Below are positions 1 through 9,682 of a DNA stretch of 36,680 nucleotides, one piece after another (positions within the stretch are counted from its first letter, which is position 1; the number at the start of each line of letters is the position of its first letter). Location: NCBI GenBank assembly GCA_009731375.1, contig BJOX01000261.1, positions 488,356 to 525,035 of the forward strand. Direction: 5' to 3'. The position numbers and the translations under genes were made by a program. A model generated the notes under the pieces. It was not told the origin of the DNA, ran no database searches, and saw nothing but the letters and a program-made list of their open reading frames with translations. The DNA comes from Paulinella micropora. Lineage: Eukaryota > Cercozoa > Imbricatea > Euglyphida.

Positions 1-610
1 CCCCCCCCCCCCCCCCCTACCCTGGCTATCCCCAACACTGGCTACCCTCCCCCTCTACCCCGACTACCCTCACCATCGCCACCCCCCCCACCGGAAAAAT
101 TAGTCTGGGCCATTTGTAAGAACCACCACCACCCGTCCCTTTTTCCTGGTGGCAGACACAAAGTATCAAGAATGATGTTCCGTGAATTTTTGGCTGATCT
201 TGCGGCAAATGCCATATTCCCGTGAAATTTGGTGAAAACCCCAAGGTGGGGTTTTTTGCATGAGACCCGCCACCGGTGCCACCGACAGAAAATTTACCGC
301 TAAATACGCTGAGAACTCTCACTATGGGGCCTGAGAACGTGAGAAGGGGGCCAGACTTTTATACCCTGGGGGAGGTTTAAAAAACCTATGTTTTTTCAGG
401 GGTCACGGCACGGTCCCTTCAACCTCGCTCTCAAGTCTCTATTGCGGATTCTCAATCCGCCACCGGTGCCACCTGTGAAAAGGGGCAGTAGTTGCGACAA
501 TTTCGGCAATGCAGAAATGTCCTTTGGGTGGTGCCCCTTTCGGCTGTATCACACCGGGTGGCATCGGGTGGCATGCCACCCGTTACACGCTGGTCCGGAT
601 CCGACACCAT

Positions 611-648
<38 letters not shown>

Positions 649-721
649 GAACTTTGAGAACTTTTTTTAGACAAATTAGTTATAGAAGAAAAAGGGGGAG
701 GGGAGGGGTTTTCCTGGGGGG
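1..721. other. Left flank outside the element, no gene seen
   Basis: Low-complexity sequence rich in C and G runs, starting with 17 C. It contains a (CT)n tract near 621-646, a 17-mer CCGCCACCGGTGCCACC present twice (267-283 and 457-473), and a perfect 18-bp palindrome CGGGTGGCATGCCACCCG at 565-582. The open frames here have no recognisable domain and are biased by the repeats. It is probably host DNA or a neighbouring scaffold piece, but the junction with the element lies inside the following gap, so integration is not proven. Confidence 0.5.
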
Positions 722-1465
722 NNNNNNNNNNNNNNNNNNNNNNNNNNNNNNNNNNNNNNNNNNNNNNNNNNNNNNNNNNNNNNNNNNNNNNNNNNNNNNN
801 NNNNNNNNNNNNNNNNNNNNNNNNNNNNNNNNNNNNNNNNNNNNNNNNNNNNNNNNNNNNNNNNNNNNNNNNNNNNNNNNNNNNNNNNNNNNNNNNNNNN
901 NNNNNNNNNNNNNNNNNNNNNNNNNNNNNNNNNNNNNNNNNNNNNNNNNNNNNNNNNNNNNNNNNNNNNNNNNNNNNNNNNNNNNNNNNNNNNNNNNNNN
1001 NNNNNNNNNNNNNNNNNNNNNNNNNNNNNNNNNNNNNNNNNNNNNNNNNNNNNNNNNNNNNNNNNNNNNNNNNNNNNNNNNNNNNNNNNNNNNNNNNNNN
1101 NNNNNNNNNNNNNNNNNNNNNNNNNNNNNNNNNNNNNNNNNNNNNNNNNNNNNNNNNNNNNNNNNNNNNNNNNNNNNNNNNNNNNNNNNNNNNNNNNNNN
1201 NNNNNNNNNNNNNNNNNNNNNNNNNNNNNNNNNNNNNNNNNNNNNNNNNNNNNNNNNNNNNNNNNNNNNNNNNNNNNNNNNNNNNNNNNNNNNNNNNNNN
1301 NNNNNNNNNNNNNNNNNNNNNNNNNNNNNNNNNNNNNNNNNNNNNNNNNNNNNNNNNNNNNNNNNNNNNNNNNNNNNNNNNNNNNNNNNNNNNNNNNNNN
1401 NNNNNNNNNNNNNNNNNNNNNNNNNNNNNNNNNNNNNNNNNNNNNNNNNNNNNNNNNNNNNNNNN
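722..1465. other. Assembly gap (744 N)
   Basis: An unbroken run of N immediately before the first base of the left terminal repeat. It hides any target-site duplication and the true flank/element junction. G-rich sequence on both sides (GGGGGG before it, a G run just inside the TIR after it) is a plausible cause of the assembly break. Confidence 0.98.
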
Positions 1466-1812
1466 AAGGCCGGGGGGGGGGGGGGGGGGGGGGGTGTTTC
1501 GGGATCGGAGGGAGGGGGGTTGTTTTCCCGAATCGGCACGCTTTACCGTTACTTTCCTTCTCCCTTCTCCCTTCTCCCTTCTCCCTTCTCCCTCCACCAT
1601 TGTGCAGGCACGCGGTAGGGAGGGGGCGTGTGTCTTGAGAAGCTCAGAAGTCTCGAGTCGGTCTCGAGCAAAAGTGGTCAGCAGCCGGAACAGGGGGCAA
1701 TGCCTTTTTTTCCTCGCCTGTTTTTGTGGTCGATTTCCCGGGAACTTACCGCGCCGCAAAAACACGGGGAAATTTTCGCGAAAATTTCCGTGCTGCCGCA
1801 AAACACGCTAAA
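1466..1812. repeat. Left terminal inverted repeat (347 bp)
   Basis: This segment matches the reverse complement of 36334-36680 along its whole length by eye, then the two copies diverge abruptly after CGCTAAA. From the outer end inward it holds AAGGCC, a 23-base G run, a CCTTCTC-type heptamer repeated about five times (around 1556-1593), two CTCGAG sites near 1654-1674, and a 22-bp perfect palindrome at 1768-1789. Open frames crossing it extend the first gene and the helicase gene upstream, but because they are shared by both ends they are most likely not coding. Confidence 0.97.
1768..1789. other. 22-bp perfect palindrome in left TIR
   Basis: GGAAATTTTCGCGAAAATTT plus CC reads the same on both strands, centred on CG/CG. 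It sits 48 bp before the first start codon, with an identical copy in the right TIR. It could be an origin, a dimeric protein-binding operator, or a site for the tyrosine recombinase. The sequence shows only the symmetry. Confidence 0.8.
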
Positions 1813-1836
1813 ATTCACTTGTCTACAGGTACCGTG

Positions 1837-2844
1837 ATGAAATCCGCTGTCTCCTCCAAGCGCCTGCCGCAAGTTACGGAAACCCTGCAACCAGCCGGCA
1901 AGCGCCGGCGGCTGACCGGCCAACCACTCATCGCCGTGTTCGTCCGCACGACCAGCCCGTCCACCGTACCAATATTCAGAGCCCCGTTCACCTTGGCCAA
2001 GCTGGCACGACGATCGGCGGAACCACCGTCTGACCAGGCGGAACTGGATGCCCTTGTGTGCAAAATCGTTCCGCGGCCGACTCGCACCCGTGAAGTGCCT
2101 ATCCAAGCGCTTATACGAGAGTCGACGGAATTAGGCCAAGACCCTAGCAAACGAGACCTGAAATTGACATGCGAGCTGCTGGACGAAGTCAGGCGATGGG
2201 GTATCATCGCTGCCTGCCCAGGTGAGAGGATGCTATCATTGCTAGACATGAACATTTTGGGCGGGTACTGGAATTCTCCCAGTGAGATTGCTGAGCTCTT
2301 GCTTGTTCCGCACGCGGCCCCGATTGCGCTGGCGCCTTATCTGGTCCATGATCTGGCCAATATAGTTTGCTCCTACCTCGAACCAGCTGTTTGTTATGAT
2401 CCTATGCCCGCTGGCACGTTGGCCAGCAAGGAGAAATGGCAGATTACGGCGCTTGGGGAGACGCCGCTGCCGTATTTCCCTCTGCGTGAGCATGCGTACT
2501 GGACGATGGTGCATTCAGAGCAGGCACGGGCGCTGCATGGCGACACCGTCTTCAAGGAAGCATTAGCGGCGGAATGGCTGGAGCGATGTTGTTACTGGGA
2601 CTGGGAAGTAAACAGGTTTGTGCTGGAATCCATTGTCGCTCCCACCCAGCTCGAGCCAGATCTCCTCGACAGATACGTGCGAATGTACTGGACCTTTGTC
2701 GAACTTCGCCTGAACGCGGGACTAAAAGCAGTGTTCGAACACGTGGCACACCGTTTGAACTCCTTCTTCTCGATTCCTCAAGGGCCGCCGCCTCCTAACA
2801 AGTGGCCTTTCTTGGTTCGCATGCCATCTTTTGCCAGGAGCTGA
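1837..2844 (+). CDS. Hypothetical protein, 335 aa, with F-box-like segment
   Basis: First gene inside the left TIR. The frame is open from 1726, but the first ATG outside the repeat is at 1837, so the 37 upstream residues encoded by TIR sequence are excluded. The N-terminus is basic (KRRRL near residue 25). Around residues 180-195 there is a short stretch, APYLVHDLANIVCSYLEP, that resembles the helical start of F-box-like motifs in algal viruses. The C-terminal half is rich in Trp, Tyr and charged residues. No enzyme motif is visible. Function is unknown; the F-box reading is only a weak suggestion. Confidence 0.7.
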   Translation: MKSAVSSKRLPQVTETLQPAGKRRRLTGQPLIAVFVRTTSPSTVPIFRAPFTLAKLARRSAEPPSDQAELDALVCKIVPRPTRTREVPIQALIRESTELGQDPSKRDLKLTCELLDEVRRWGIIAACPGERMLSLLDMNILGGYWNSPSEIAELLLVPHAAPIALAPYLVHDLANIVCSYLEPAVCYDPMPAGTLASKEKWQITALGETPLPYFPLREHAYWTMVHSEQARALHGDTVFKEALAAEWLERCCYWDWEVNRFVLESIVAPTQLEPDLLDRYVRMYWTFVELRLNAGLKAVFEHVAHRLNSFFSIPQGPPPPNKWPFLVRMPSFARS

Positions 2845-2918
2845 AATTGTACTTATGATTAAAAAGCAGCAAAAACAATAACAACTTGTTTTTTTCCTCT
2901 GGTTCTATTAATTACGAA

Positions 2919-3137
2919 ATGTTAGCAGTCTGTCCTACCTGTGGCGCCTGCTTTTTCGAAGGGCAGCTATATTGGTCAGGGACCGGGAAAAGAGGCGACC
3001 CCAAGGACCTGGCCTCGCTCGTCTGCAGACCCTATGGCGACGGCGCCTGCATCAACCCCGCGCGAGACGTCCCCGGCGGAGACACTTGGGCGGAGCGGAT
3101 GCGCTTCGTGGACAATTTCCTAGACGAGATTCTGTAA
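2919..3137 (+). CDS. Small zinc-binding protein, 72 aa
   Basis: The chosen ATG at 2919 gives MLAVCPTCGACFF; an earlier open frame from 2886 adds 11 residues without support. Visible features are an N-terminal CPTCG knuckle, then W-S-G-T-G-x-x-G-D, D-L-A-x-L-V-C, and C-I-N-P-A near residue 50, giving four or more Cys that could bind zinc. This Cys pattern, with the W..G..GD and DLA.LVC signatures, recalls small conserved proteins of algal dsDNA viruses whose role is not known. It lies 74 bp after the first gene and 45 bp before the fibre gene, on the same strand. Confidence 0.65.
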   Translation: MLAVCPTCGACFFEGQLYWSGTGKRGDPKDLASLVCRPYGDGACINPARDVPGGDTWAERMRFVDNFLDEIL

Positions 3138-3182
3138 AATGATTAAAAAACTTTTTCTCGTAGTGTACTAAACTAGCAAGGA

Positions 3183-6100
3183 ATGGAAGTAGCCAGGTCG
3201 TACAAGCGCCGCCGGCTCGACGGTGCGACCGACGACTTTGTGCTGCCGGTTGACGGACAGAGCGGCGACGTCCTTGTCTCGGACGGTGACGGGGGCGTGA
3301 GATGGGCAACAGGCGGCGTGGCCGCGAACGAGGCGGTAGCCCTCAACACCGCTCACAGACTGACTACGTCCGGGAACCCGCACTTGGTCGATTTAGCCGA
3401 CTTGATTACCTTGACGCTGGACACCGAAGCCAAGGTTAACCAGCCGGCCGGGATGACTTCTAACAGCTCCGCGGGCTTTGTGGCCTCAGCCTCTAGCAAT
3501 TCCACCCAGGCCTTCCTGGCCTTTGACAGCGACTTCTCGACCTTGTGGGGCACAACCGCTCCCGACAGCTACAGCGGCAACAACTACACTGGCATGATCG
3601 AGACGGTGGTCGATAATCTCACGGTGGTAGGCGCATGGCTCCAGCTCGATCTGGGCCAGCACGCTAGACTGACTGCTTACCACGTCACGTCCGCGGGCGC
3701 CATCACTGCGCCCAGAGACTGGGTAGTCGTTTATAGCGCGGACGGCAGCCGGTGGTTCACTTGGGACAGCCAGACGGCCCAGACCTTTGTAGGCGACAGC
3801 CTGCGCACGTTCACGCCAGTGACTGCGGCCGAGTACGCCAGGTACTTGCGCGTAATCTGCACCAAAAACAACGGGGCGGGGGTTTGGTGCATGCGGAGCC
3901 TGGCCTTCGACTACCAGCTGTACAATGCCGGCTGCATCGAGAACACCAGTTATCCGACCAAGGCCTCGCAGCTGGCGCCCAAGGCGTACGTTGACCACCA
4001 GGTGGCGGGAGCGGTGAAGTTCCCGTCGATCATGCCTACCCAAAACGACTGTGTCGTGACCATGGATCCAGACGGCTCGATCTTTGCAGTCAAGGATAGG
4101 ACGCTCAAACAGCCGTCTTTGGCTCCTAGCGGTAATGGCGGGATCGTGCTCATGGACACCGACTTTACAGTCACGACGATCCGGGACACTCTCGCGAGGC
4201 TGCCTAACCCCCTGCCCGCCTCCACCGCACAGCTGGTGACGGTCGATCCAGACGGCGTGCTAGGCCTAAGCAGCCAAGTAAGCTCGTCGACGCTCACGCT
4301 GGCAGGGGCTGGCGGCAACAGTACCCTTTCCGCGCCTGCCACTGGCTCCGTCGCGCTCAAGCTGCCTGTGGCCCTGCCCAGCGCAGGCACCAAGCAGTTC
4401 GTCACGCTCGACAGCGCGGGCCAGTTCGCTACCGGTGCCATTGGCTTCAAAGGGGGAGACAGTGTAGCAATCGGGACTTCCGCGGGCGATGGACAGCAAC
4501 CATTCGCCGTCGCAATAGGCACTCAAGCAGGCGCGAGTGGACAGGGCCAGTTTGGAGTTGCTGCTGGCTACCGGGCGGATACTCTGGCCAGTCGGATCTC
4601 GCCGTCGCGATCGGTGCCTACTCCACGGAGAGCACACAAGGCAATTCATCAGTCTCTGTCGGTGCCTATGCTAGTACGCTCGGCGTACGGTCGGTTGGGA
4701 TCGGCAGTACGGCTATCACGGATGCTGCCGCCCAGAAATCGGTCGCAATAGGCTACAGAGCAAAAGCAGCGACATCCCGCTCGATTGTACTGAACGCCAC
4801 GGGCGCTGAATTAGTGTCCGCTAGCACCGATGCTGCTTATATCAAGCCGTTGAGGTCGGGCGTCGATTCTACTGCCAGCGAGAAGGCGACACAGTGGAAC
4901 AGCACGACAGGCGAACTCACCGCCTCTAAATTTACACTCCCGCTTTCGCTGCCCGCCAGCACGTCACTCGTTTCCTTGACGAGCGCGGGCCAGGTAGGCG
5001 CGTCAGCGCTCAAGGTACCGGCGTCACTGCCTGGCAGCACGTCACTGTTGACACTCGATTCCGGTGGCCAGCTCGCGACAGGGGCTGCTAGCTCGCTGTC
5101 ACTCAGCGGGGCTGGAGGCACCAGCACGCTTTCCGCTCCCGCCTCTGGCTCCTCTGCACTCAAGATGCCGACAGCCCTGCCGGGCAGCACTTCGCTAGTG
5201 ACACTCGACTCTAGTGGCCAGCTCGCGACAGGGGCTGCTAGCTCACTGTCACTCAGCGGGGCTGGAGGCACCAGCAGCCTTTCCGCTCCAGCCTCTGGCT
5301 CCTCTGCGCTCAAGCTGCCGACAGCCCTGCCGGGCAGCACTTCGCTAGTGACACTCGACTCCGGTGGCCAGCTCGACAGGGGCTGCTAGCTCGCTGTCAC
5401 TCAGCGGGGCTGGAGGCACTAGCACCCTTTCCGCTCCGGCGTCCGGCACCTCTGCACTCAAGCTGCCGACCGCACTGCCAAGCAGTACTAGCTTGGTGTC
5501 GCTGGGCTCCGACGGCGCGCTGTTGTACGGGGACCAGGCCATCTCTCATGGTCTGAGCCTTGTAGCCACTTCGTACGTGAAGAAGCCCGACAGCATGGCG
5601 AGTAACAGCTGGAACGGCCTGGTCGCGAGTGCGTCCACTTCCGGGAACGGCAATGCGTACGACGGCTTCAACACGGGCTCAAACTTTTCCTGGCAGAGCA
5701 ACACTAGTACCTACAATGCCACGAGCGGCGCCTACACTTCCAGTTCCAGCAAAACGTTTTCGGGTGTAGCGTACCCCGGAGAGTGGCTCCAGCTAGATTT
5801 TGGCACTGGGGTCGTCCTGCAACAGTACTACCTGCAAGCCCAGTCCAGCGGTCTGGATAAATCGCCAAAGACTTGGCAGGTGGGCACGTCGTTAGACGGC
5901 ACTACCTGGACGCTGTGGCACACTAGCTCGTACACCTTTGTCGATGGCAGTTCCATCACTCTCGCGCCGACCGACACCGCCAGGGCCGCCCGGTACGTGG
6001 CCATCGTGGTTGCTACTATCAAGGCAGGAGGGAGTTCTAGTTGGTGCGGAATCAACCACTTTGGCTTCGACTACACATCGTGCCCCGCGATCAAGAACAT

Positions 6101-7920
6101 AGCGGCGCCGCTCACCACCACCGACGCTGCCAACAAGGCCTACGTAGACGGGCACACGCATACGTCACCGCTGACGATCGGCACCTCTACGATCGCGAGC
6201 ACGGGGACGGTTGCGCTGAGTCTGCCCAGCTCGCTGCCTGCCAGCACTTCGCTGACGTCGCTGACCTCTGCGGGGCAACTAAGTGCCTCTGCGCTCAAGG
6301 TGCCAGTGTCTCTGCCTGGTAGCACTTTGCTGGTGACACTTGATTCTAGTGGCCAGCTAGCGACAGGGGCTGCTAGCTCGCTGTCACTTAGCGGGGCGGG
6401 CGGCACCAGCACGCTCTCCGCTCCGGCCTCTGGTTCTTCTGCACTCCTGCTGCCGACCGCGCTGCCGTCCAACACGTCCTTCGTCTCCTTGTCCAGCGGA
6501 GGGCAGTTAGCCGCCTCTTCTGTCAGAGTGTCTGCTAGCCTGCCTGGCTCGACGTCTTTGGTCACGCTGGACTCGGCGGGTCAGCTTGCGGCCAGCTCGT
6601 TGTTGCCAGCCTCCACGCCGGCCCAGACCGCCGTTCTGAGCCTGACTTCTGCGGGGCAGATGGTGACCCAGAGCACTTCCACCACGGTCGTGACTTCTGG
6701 CTCGGTGGCGCTGCCGACCTGGACTTCCATGTCGGCCTATACGCCTACCACGGACCCTAACTGGGTGCTCAGCCACTCTTCCGCAGTTGTAGGCCAGGAG
6801 AGCTATAGAGTTTTCGATGGTGTCGCTGCCAATGGCTGGACTAGCCTCGGCAACTACAACTCGGACGGGAGTATCAACACGACCAACAACGCCGTTACCA
6901 ACGTGGGCGGCAGCAACGTGTACGGCGAACACTTTACGCTCCAGCACCAGCGGCGCCGTTACAGAATCACGAGCATCGCGTTGACTAATACCTCTTCTCT
7001 CGGTAGCTCCACCAAAAGCTTCACGTTGGCGGGGTCGGACAATGGCAATACCTGGACACTGGTTTGGTCCGGTAACTTCTCCTTTACCACGATGTTACAG
7101 ACCCTGAACTCGAGCGCGCCCGCTTCGACCGCGTTCTATTACTACCACCGGTTTATTGTCACTTCGACAAATTCGAGTACCCAGGCCGCCGTGGGGACCT
7201 TTGCGCCCGTCGTTGAGTCCGAGGGCGTGTCGGCCACTGCCACGGGCCTCACGGGCGTGGATACGCTCACGAGCGGCAAAATCACCACGACGTTGCTGAC
7301 CGCGCNNNNNNNNNNTCTCCGCCGGCACGGATCGCGTGCTCCAAATCAACGACCTCGGCGAGTTCGAGCTGGGCACCTGGGACCGAGGCCACTGGCTGAC
7401 GAGCGACACGGCCGTCTCTGTTAATAGTGGAACTGCCAGGAAGATCCCGGTCGATGGCGTAGTGAGGCTGGCGCCCGTGTACGGCAACATCACCGTAAGC
7501 AATGCTAACGGCTTCACGACCTGGCAGAACACGTCCGGTATGCCCAGGAAATGGCTGATCACTGCCTCGTTCAAGTTTATTACTTCGGCAGCGGCTACCA
7601 ACAACCCGCCGACCAGTGGCGCCTATTACGATGTCTGGGTCGAAAGGAATTCAGTGAGACCTGCGTCAAGCACCGGCGTACAGCNNNNNNNNNNGCAGAC
7701 AAAATGCAATTTTGAGGTAACAGGGGGCGCCCATGGGCTCTATGGCAACGGGCGGTACACTTCGCTAAGCCTGTCGGGTATCATGGAAGTGGCAGCGAAC
7801 GAGTATATCTGGTTCGAAGCTTACGGCGACACACAAGGCGGTGTCACGTGGAGCCTTGTTATCGGCGGTTCAGCCGTGTATTCAAGGGGCAGAGTGACCA
7901 TTATCGAGATCCCGGGCTGA
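3183..7920 (+). CDS. Giant fibre / host-attachment protein (frameshifted, two gaps)
   Basis: One long gene of about 1,580 codons read in four overlapping pieces: 3183 to ~4580, ~4580 to ~5372, ~5372 to 7305, and 7316-7920. Domain order: basic N-terminal anchor (RRRL); a discoidin (F5/8 type C)-like domain about 3450-3930 (AFD...W, WLQLDLG, P.dWvv..S.DGs.W); YadA/tail-fibre style AIG repeats 4470-4750 followed by SIVLNATG and PLR; 50-residue LSLSGAGG/LPGSTSLVTLDS repeats; a second discoidin-like domain about 5580-6080 (WLQLDFG, KTWQVGTSLDG); more repeats; a third discoidin-like domain about 6740-7220; and a C-terminal beta-rich knob resembling C1q/TNF folds (VWVERN, YTSLSLSGIMEV, YIWFEAYGD). 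Discoidin and C1q folds commonly bind glycans or proteins, so a virion surface adhesin is inferred. The frameshifts at ~4580 (one base short) and ~5372 (GC missing from a repeat) and two 10-N gaps break the frame. Confidence 0.75.
5027..5474 (+). repeat. Three tandem 150-bp repeats inside the fibre gene
   Basis: The landmark GCTGCTAGCTC occurs at 5084, 5234 and 5382, a 150-bp (50-aa) period with the third interval 2 bp short because GC is missing from GCTCGCGACAGG. The protein unit carries LPGSTSLVTL, DSGGQLATGA, SLSLSGAGGT and SALKLPTA. Diverged units recur around 4290-4440 and 6190-6600. Such repeats form fibre shafts and expand or contract easily. Confidence 0.85.
7306..7315. other. 10-N scaffold gap in the fibre gene
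   Basis: Placeholder-length gap; the reading frame differs on the two sides, so the true gap length is not 10. Confidence 0.95.
7685..7694. other. 10-N scaffold gap in the fibre gene knob
   Basis: Second placeholder gap, inside the C-terminal C1q-like domain of the fibre gene. Confidence 0.95.
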
Positions 7921-7946
7921 TTTTTTTTCTTTCGAGTCTGTATTTT

Positions 7947-7954
7947 TTAATTAA
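7947..7954 (+). promoter_or_regulatory. TTAATTAA element before the 7962 gene
   Basis: TTAATTAA followed by an A run, ending 7 bp before the ATG at 7962. The same octamer lies 5-8 bp before the starts at 15923 (minus) and 24296 (plus), so it is a candidate late-type promoter core. Confidence 0.4.
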
Positions 7955-7961
7955 AAAAGAA

Positions 7962-8243
7962 ATGGACGCGTTGCGACAAGCACTAGCCGAGAACGAGAAC
8001 GAACTGGCCACGTGCCTAGCCCGCCGCCGGATCCTGGCCGTAGAACGAGAGAAGTTACAGCTGCAGATCGCGCTCTGTGAAAAGGTCTGTGGTTGCAGGG
8101 AGACACGCCTGCAGATCAAGCAATTGATCCAGCAAGAAGAGGAGGCGGAGGCGCCCGCCGAGTCTGCCGCCCACGCGGCCGTCGAGGCCGAAATGGCACT
8201 AGAAGAGACGGTCGTAGAGATGCCTGACACCATCAATGGCTAG
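7962..8243 (+). CDS. Coiled-coil protein, 93 aa
   Basis: The ATG at 7962 follows the TTAATTAA element. The protein is strongly helical: residues 1-60 show heptad-like Leu/Ile spacing (ALRQALAENENELATCLARR, EREKLQLQIAL) with three Cys (CEKVCGC), followed by an acidic Glu/Ala-rich tail. No known family is recognised. It sits directly downstream of the fibre gene (41-bp spacer) and could be a fibre partner or assembly factor, which is inference from position. Its stop overlaps the convergent RNR small-subunit gene by 4 bp. Confidence 0.65.
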   Translation: MDALRQALAENENELATCLARRRILAVEREKLQLQIALCEKVCGCRETRLQIKQLIQQEEEAEAPAESAAHAAVEAEMALEETVVEMPDTING

Positions 8244-9222
8244 AAGTCCTGGTCTAGGCCCCATTCCGGCTCCTTGGCCGGCGCCCGCGCGTACTCGCTC
8301 ACTCTTTTCTCGAAAAAGTTCGTTTTGCCTACCACGCCTAGCTGCTCCATGAAGGGCAGAGGGCATTTGGATACCCCATACAGCTTTTCGCTCAGGCCCA
8401 AGTTCTGCAGCAGGCCGTCGGCCACGAACTCAACGTACCGTTCCATCAGCGTGGCGTTCAGGCCTAACAGGGCCACCGGCAGCGACTCGCTGATGAACCT
8501 CCGCTCGACTTCGACGCAGCCAGCGACAATCTGGAAAATGCGCGACATCTGCAGCTTGTTCGACACGTGGTGCTTGTACAAGTGGCACGCGAACAGGCCG
8601 TGCTGTGTCTCGTCCCGCGCAATAAACTCGTTGCTGGTGCACAGGCCTTGCAGCAGGCCCGGGTGCTTTTGTTTCAGCCAAAAGATGGAGGCGAAAGAAG
8701 AGGCGAACTGGACAAGTTCCACACAAGCGAACGCCACCAGCCGCTCGGCAAACGAAGACCGGGCCGGGCTGAGCCACTGCAGCGCCCACTTGGCTTTTTG
8801 TGCGACGGTCGGGACCTGCGTGATCGCATTGAACAGCTTGTCTTTTTCTTGCTGGTCGCTGATGATCGTATCGATCAACAGGCTGTAGGTCCGCGAGTGT
8901 TCGGCCTCATTAAAGATCTGGTAAGAATAAAAAAGTCTCGCTTCACTGAACTGCACTTCGGCTAAAAAATTAGCGGCCAGGTTCTCTTGGATGATGCCGT
9001 CGCTCGAGGCGAAAAAGCCCAGCACCATCTTAATAAAATGCTGCTCGTTCGCACTCAATTTCTTGAAATCTGCCTGTTCCCTGCTCAGATCAAGCTCGTC
9101 TGCCGTCCAGAACGAGCGCAGGGAAGCTTCATAGAATGAATACAGGTCCGGACGCCTGACACAGTGGGAAAGAGACAAAACCGCGATTCTTCCGGCACGA
9201 GCAGTTTTTCTTCAGTGTCCAT
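8240..9222 (-). CDS. Ribonucleotide reductase small subunit (class Ia R2), frameshifted near start
   Basis: It houses the diiron-tyrosyl radical cofactor that pairs with the large subunit encoded at 30686-32953 to make dNTPs. The main frame (8240-9178) shows FWTADELDL with the first Asp ligand, SEARLFYSYQIFNEAEHS with the Glu and E-x-x-H ligands, and ARDETQHGLFACHLY with the second E-x-x-H. It ends in WGLDQDF, a C-terminal tail of the type that docks on the large subunit. The N-terminus typical of R2 (MDTEEKLLVPEESRFCLFP) lies in another frame from ATG 9222, so one base appears to be missing around 9158-9165. A splice reading was considered, but the R2-like sequence on both sides of the break favours an indel. 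An upstream ATG at 9263 is in yet another frame. Confidence 0.9.
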
Positions 9223-9334
9223 AATTCATTCAGCTGCCGGTTGTCCAGCTTCAGCAAGGCCATTTACTCTCTTTTAATACTATAAAGGGAAAGAGGATAT
9301 ATTTTTTTCTTATCGGTACAACAGAACAAAGAAC

Positions 9335-9682
9335 ATGTTGCAAAGACGTAAGACCGAACAACGGCTGATGCCCTCGTCGCAAGAGTCCATCACCGTAACC
9401 TCGCACGAGCTCGCACTCGAGCTCAAGCGCAGCTACAGTGATTTCAGTTGGCAGTCAGTGCCGCAGCTCATTGTTCACGGGGTCAAGTACCTTGCTCTCT
9501 ATACTAATCATACTGGCGAGGAGAAGAAGCTGATCCTCATTTCCGTGCTCGTGGACTTGTGTCCTGACGACAACGTGGACAAGCTGATCCCGCCAGTGGT
9601 CGATGTCATCTGGGAACTCGTGAAGGCCGCCCTCGCTTCCATTTGCTGTGAGCTGTGTCCCAATGTCTGCACGGTCATGTAG
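9335..9682 (+). CDS. Hypothetical protein, 115 aa
   Basis: The ATG at 9335 follows a T-run element (ATTTTTTTCTTATCGG, near 9300). The central part is helical with an EEKKLILISVLVDLCP segment and a P-P-V-V-D-V-I-W-E-L helix, then a Cys-rich end (CCELCPNVC). Similar short EKK-l-i-l helical proteins occur in algal viruses, but no function can be assigned. Its 3' end overlaps the convergent membrane-protein gene by 8 bp. Confidence 0.6.
   Translation: MLQRRKTEQRLMPSSQESITVTSHELALELKRSYSDFSWQSVPQLIVHGVKYLALYTNHTGEEKKLILISVLVDLCPDDNVDKLIPPVVDVIWELVKAALASICCELCPNVCTVM

Noticed and set aside
1556-1593. CCTTCTC heptamer array considered as a CRISPR-like or telomeric repeat
   Set aside because: Only about five contiguous 7-bp units without spacers; a simple tandem repeat inside the TIR.
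492-1811. Long open frames across the left flank and gap
   Set aside because: They are open only because N codons are not stops; composition is low complexity and there is no domain.
1726-1836. N-terminal extension of the first gene and the helicase into the TIR (MVDFPGTYRA...)
   Set aside because: The same residues are produced at both ends only because the TIRs are identical; downstream ATGs outside the repeat fit better.
9158-9263. Intron reading of the RNR2 5' end (CTGTGTCAG as 3' splice site, start at 9263)
   Set aside because: The frame from 9222 already encodes a typical R2 N-terminus (SRFCLFP) that such an intron would remove; a one-base indel explains the data better.
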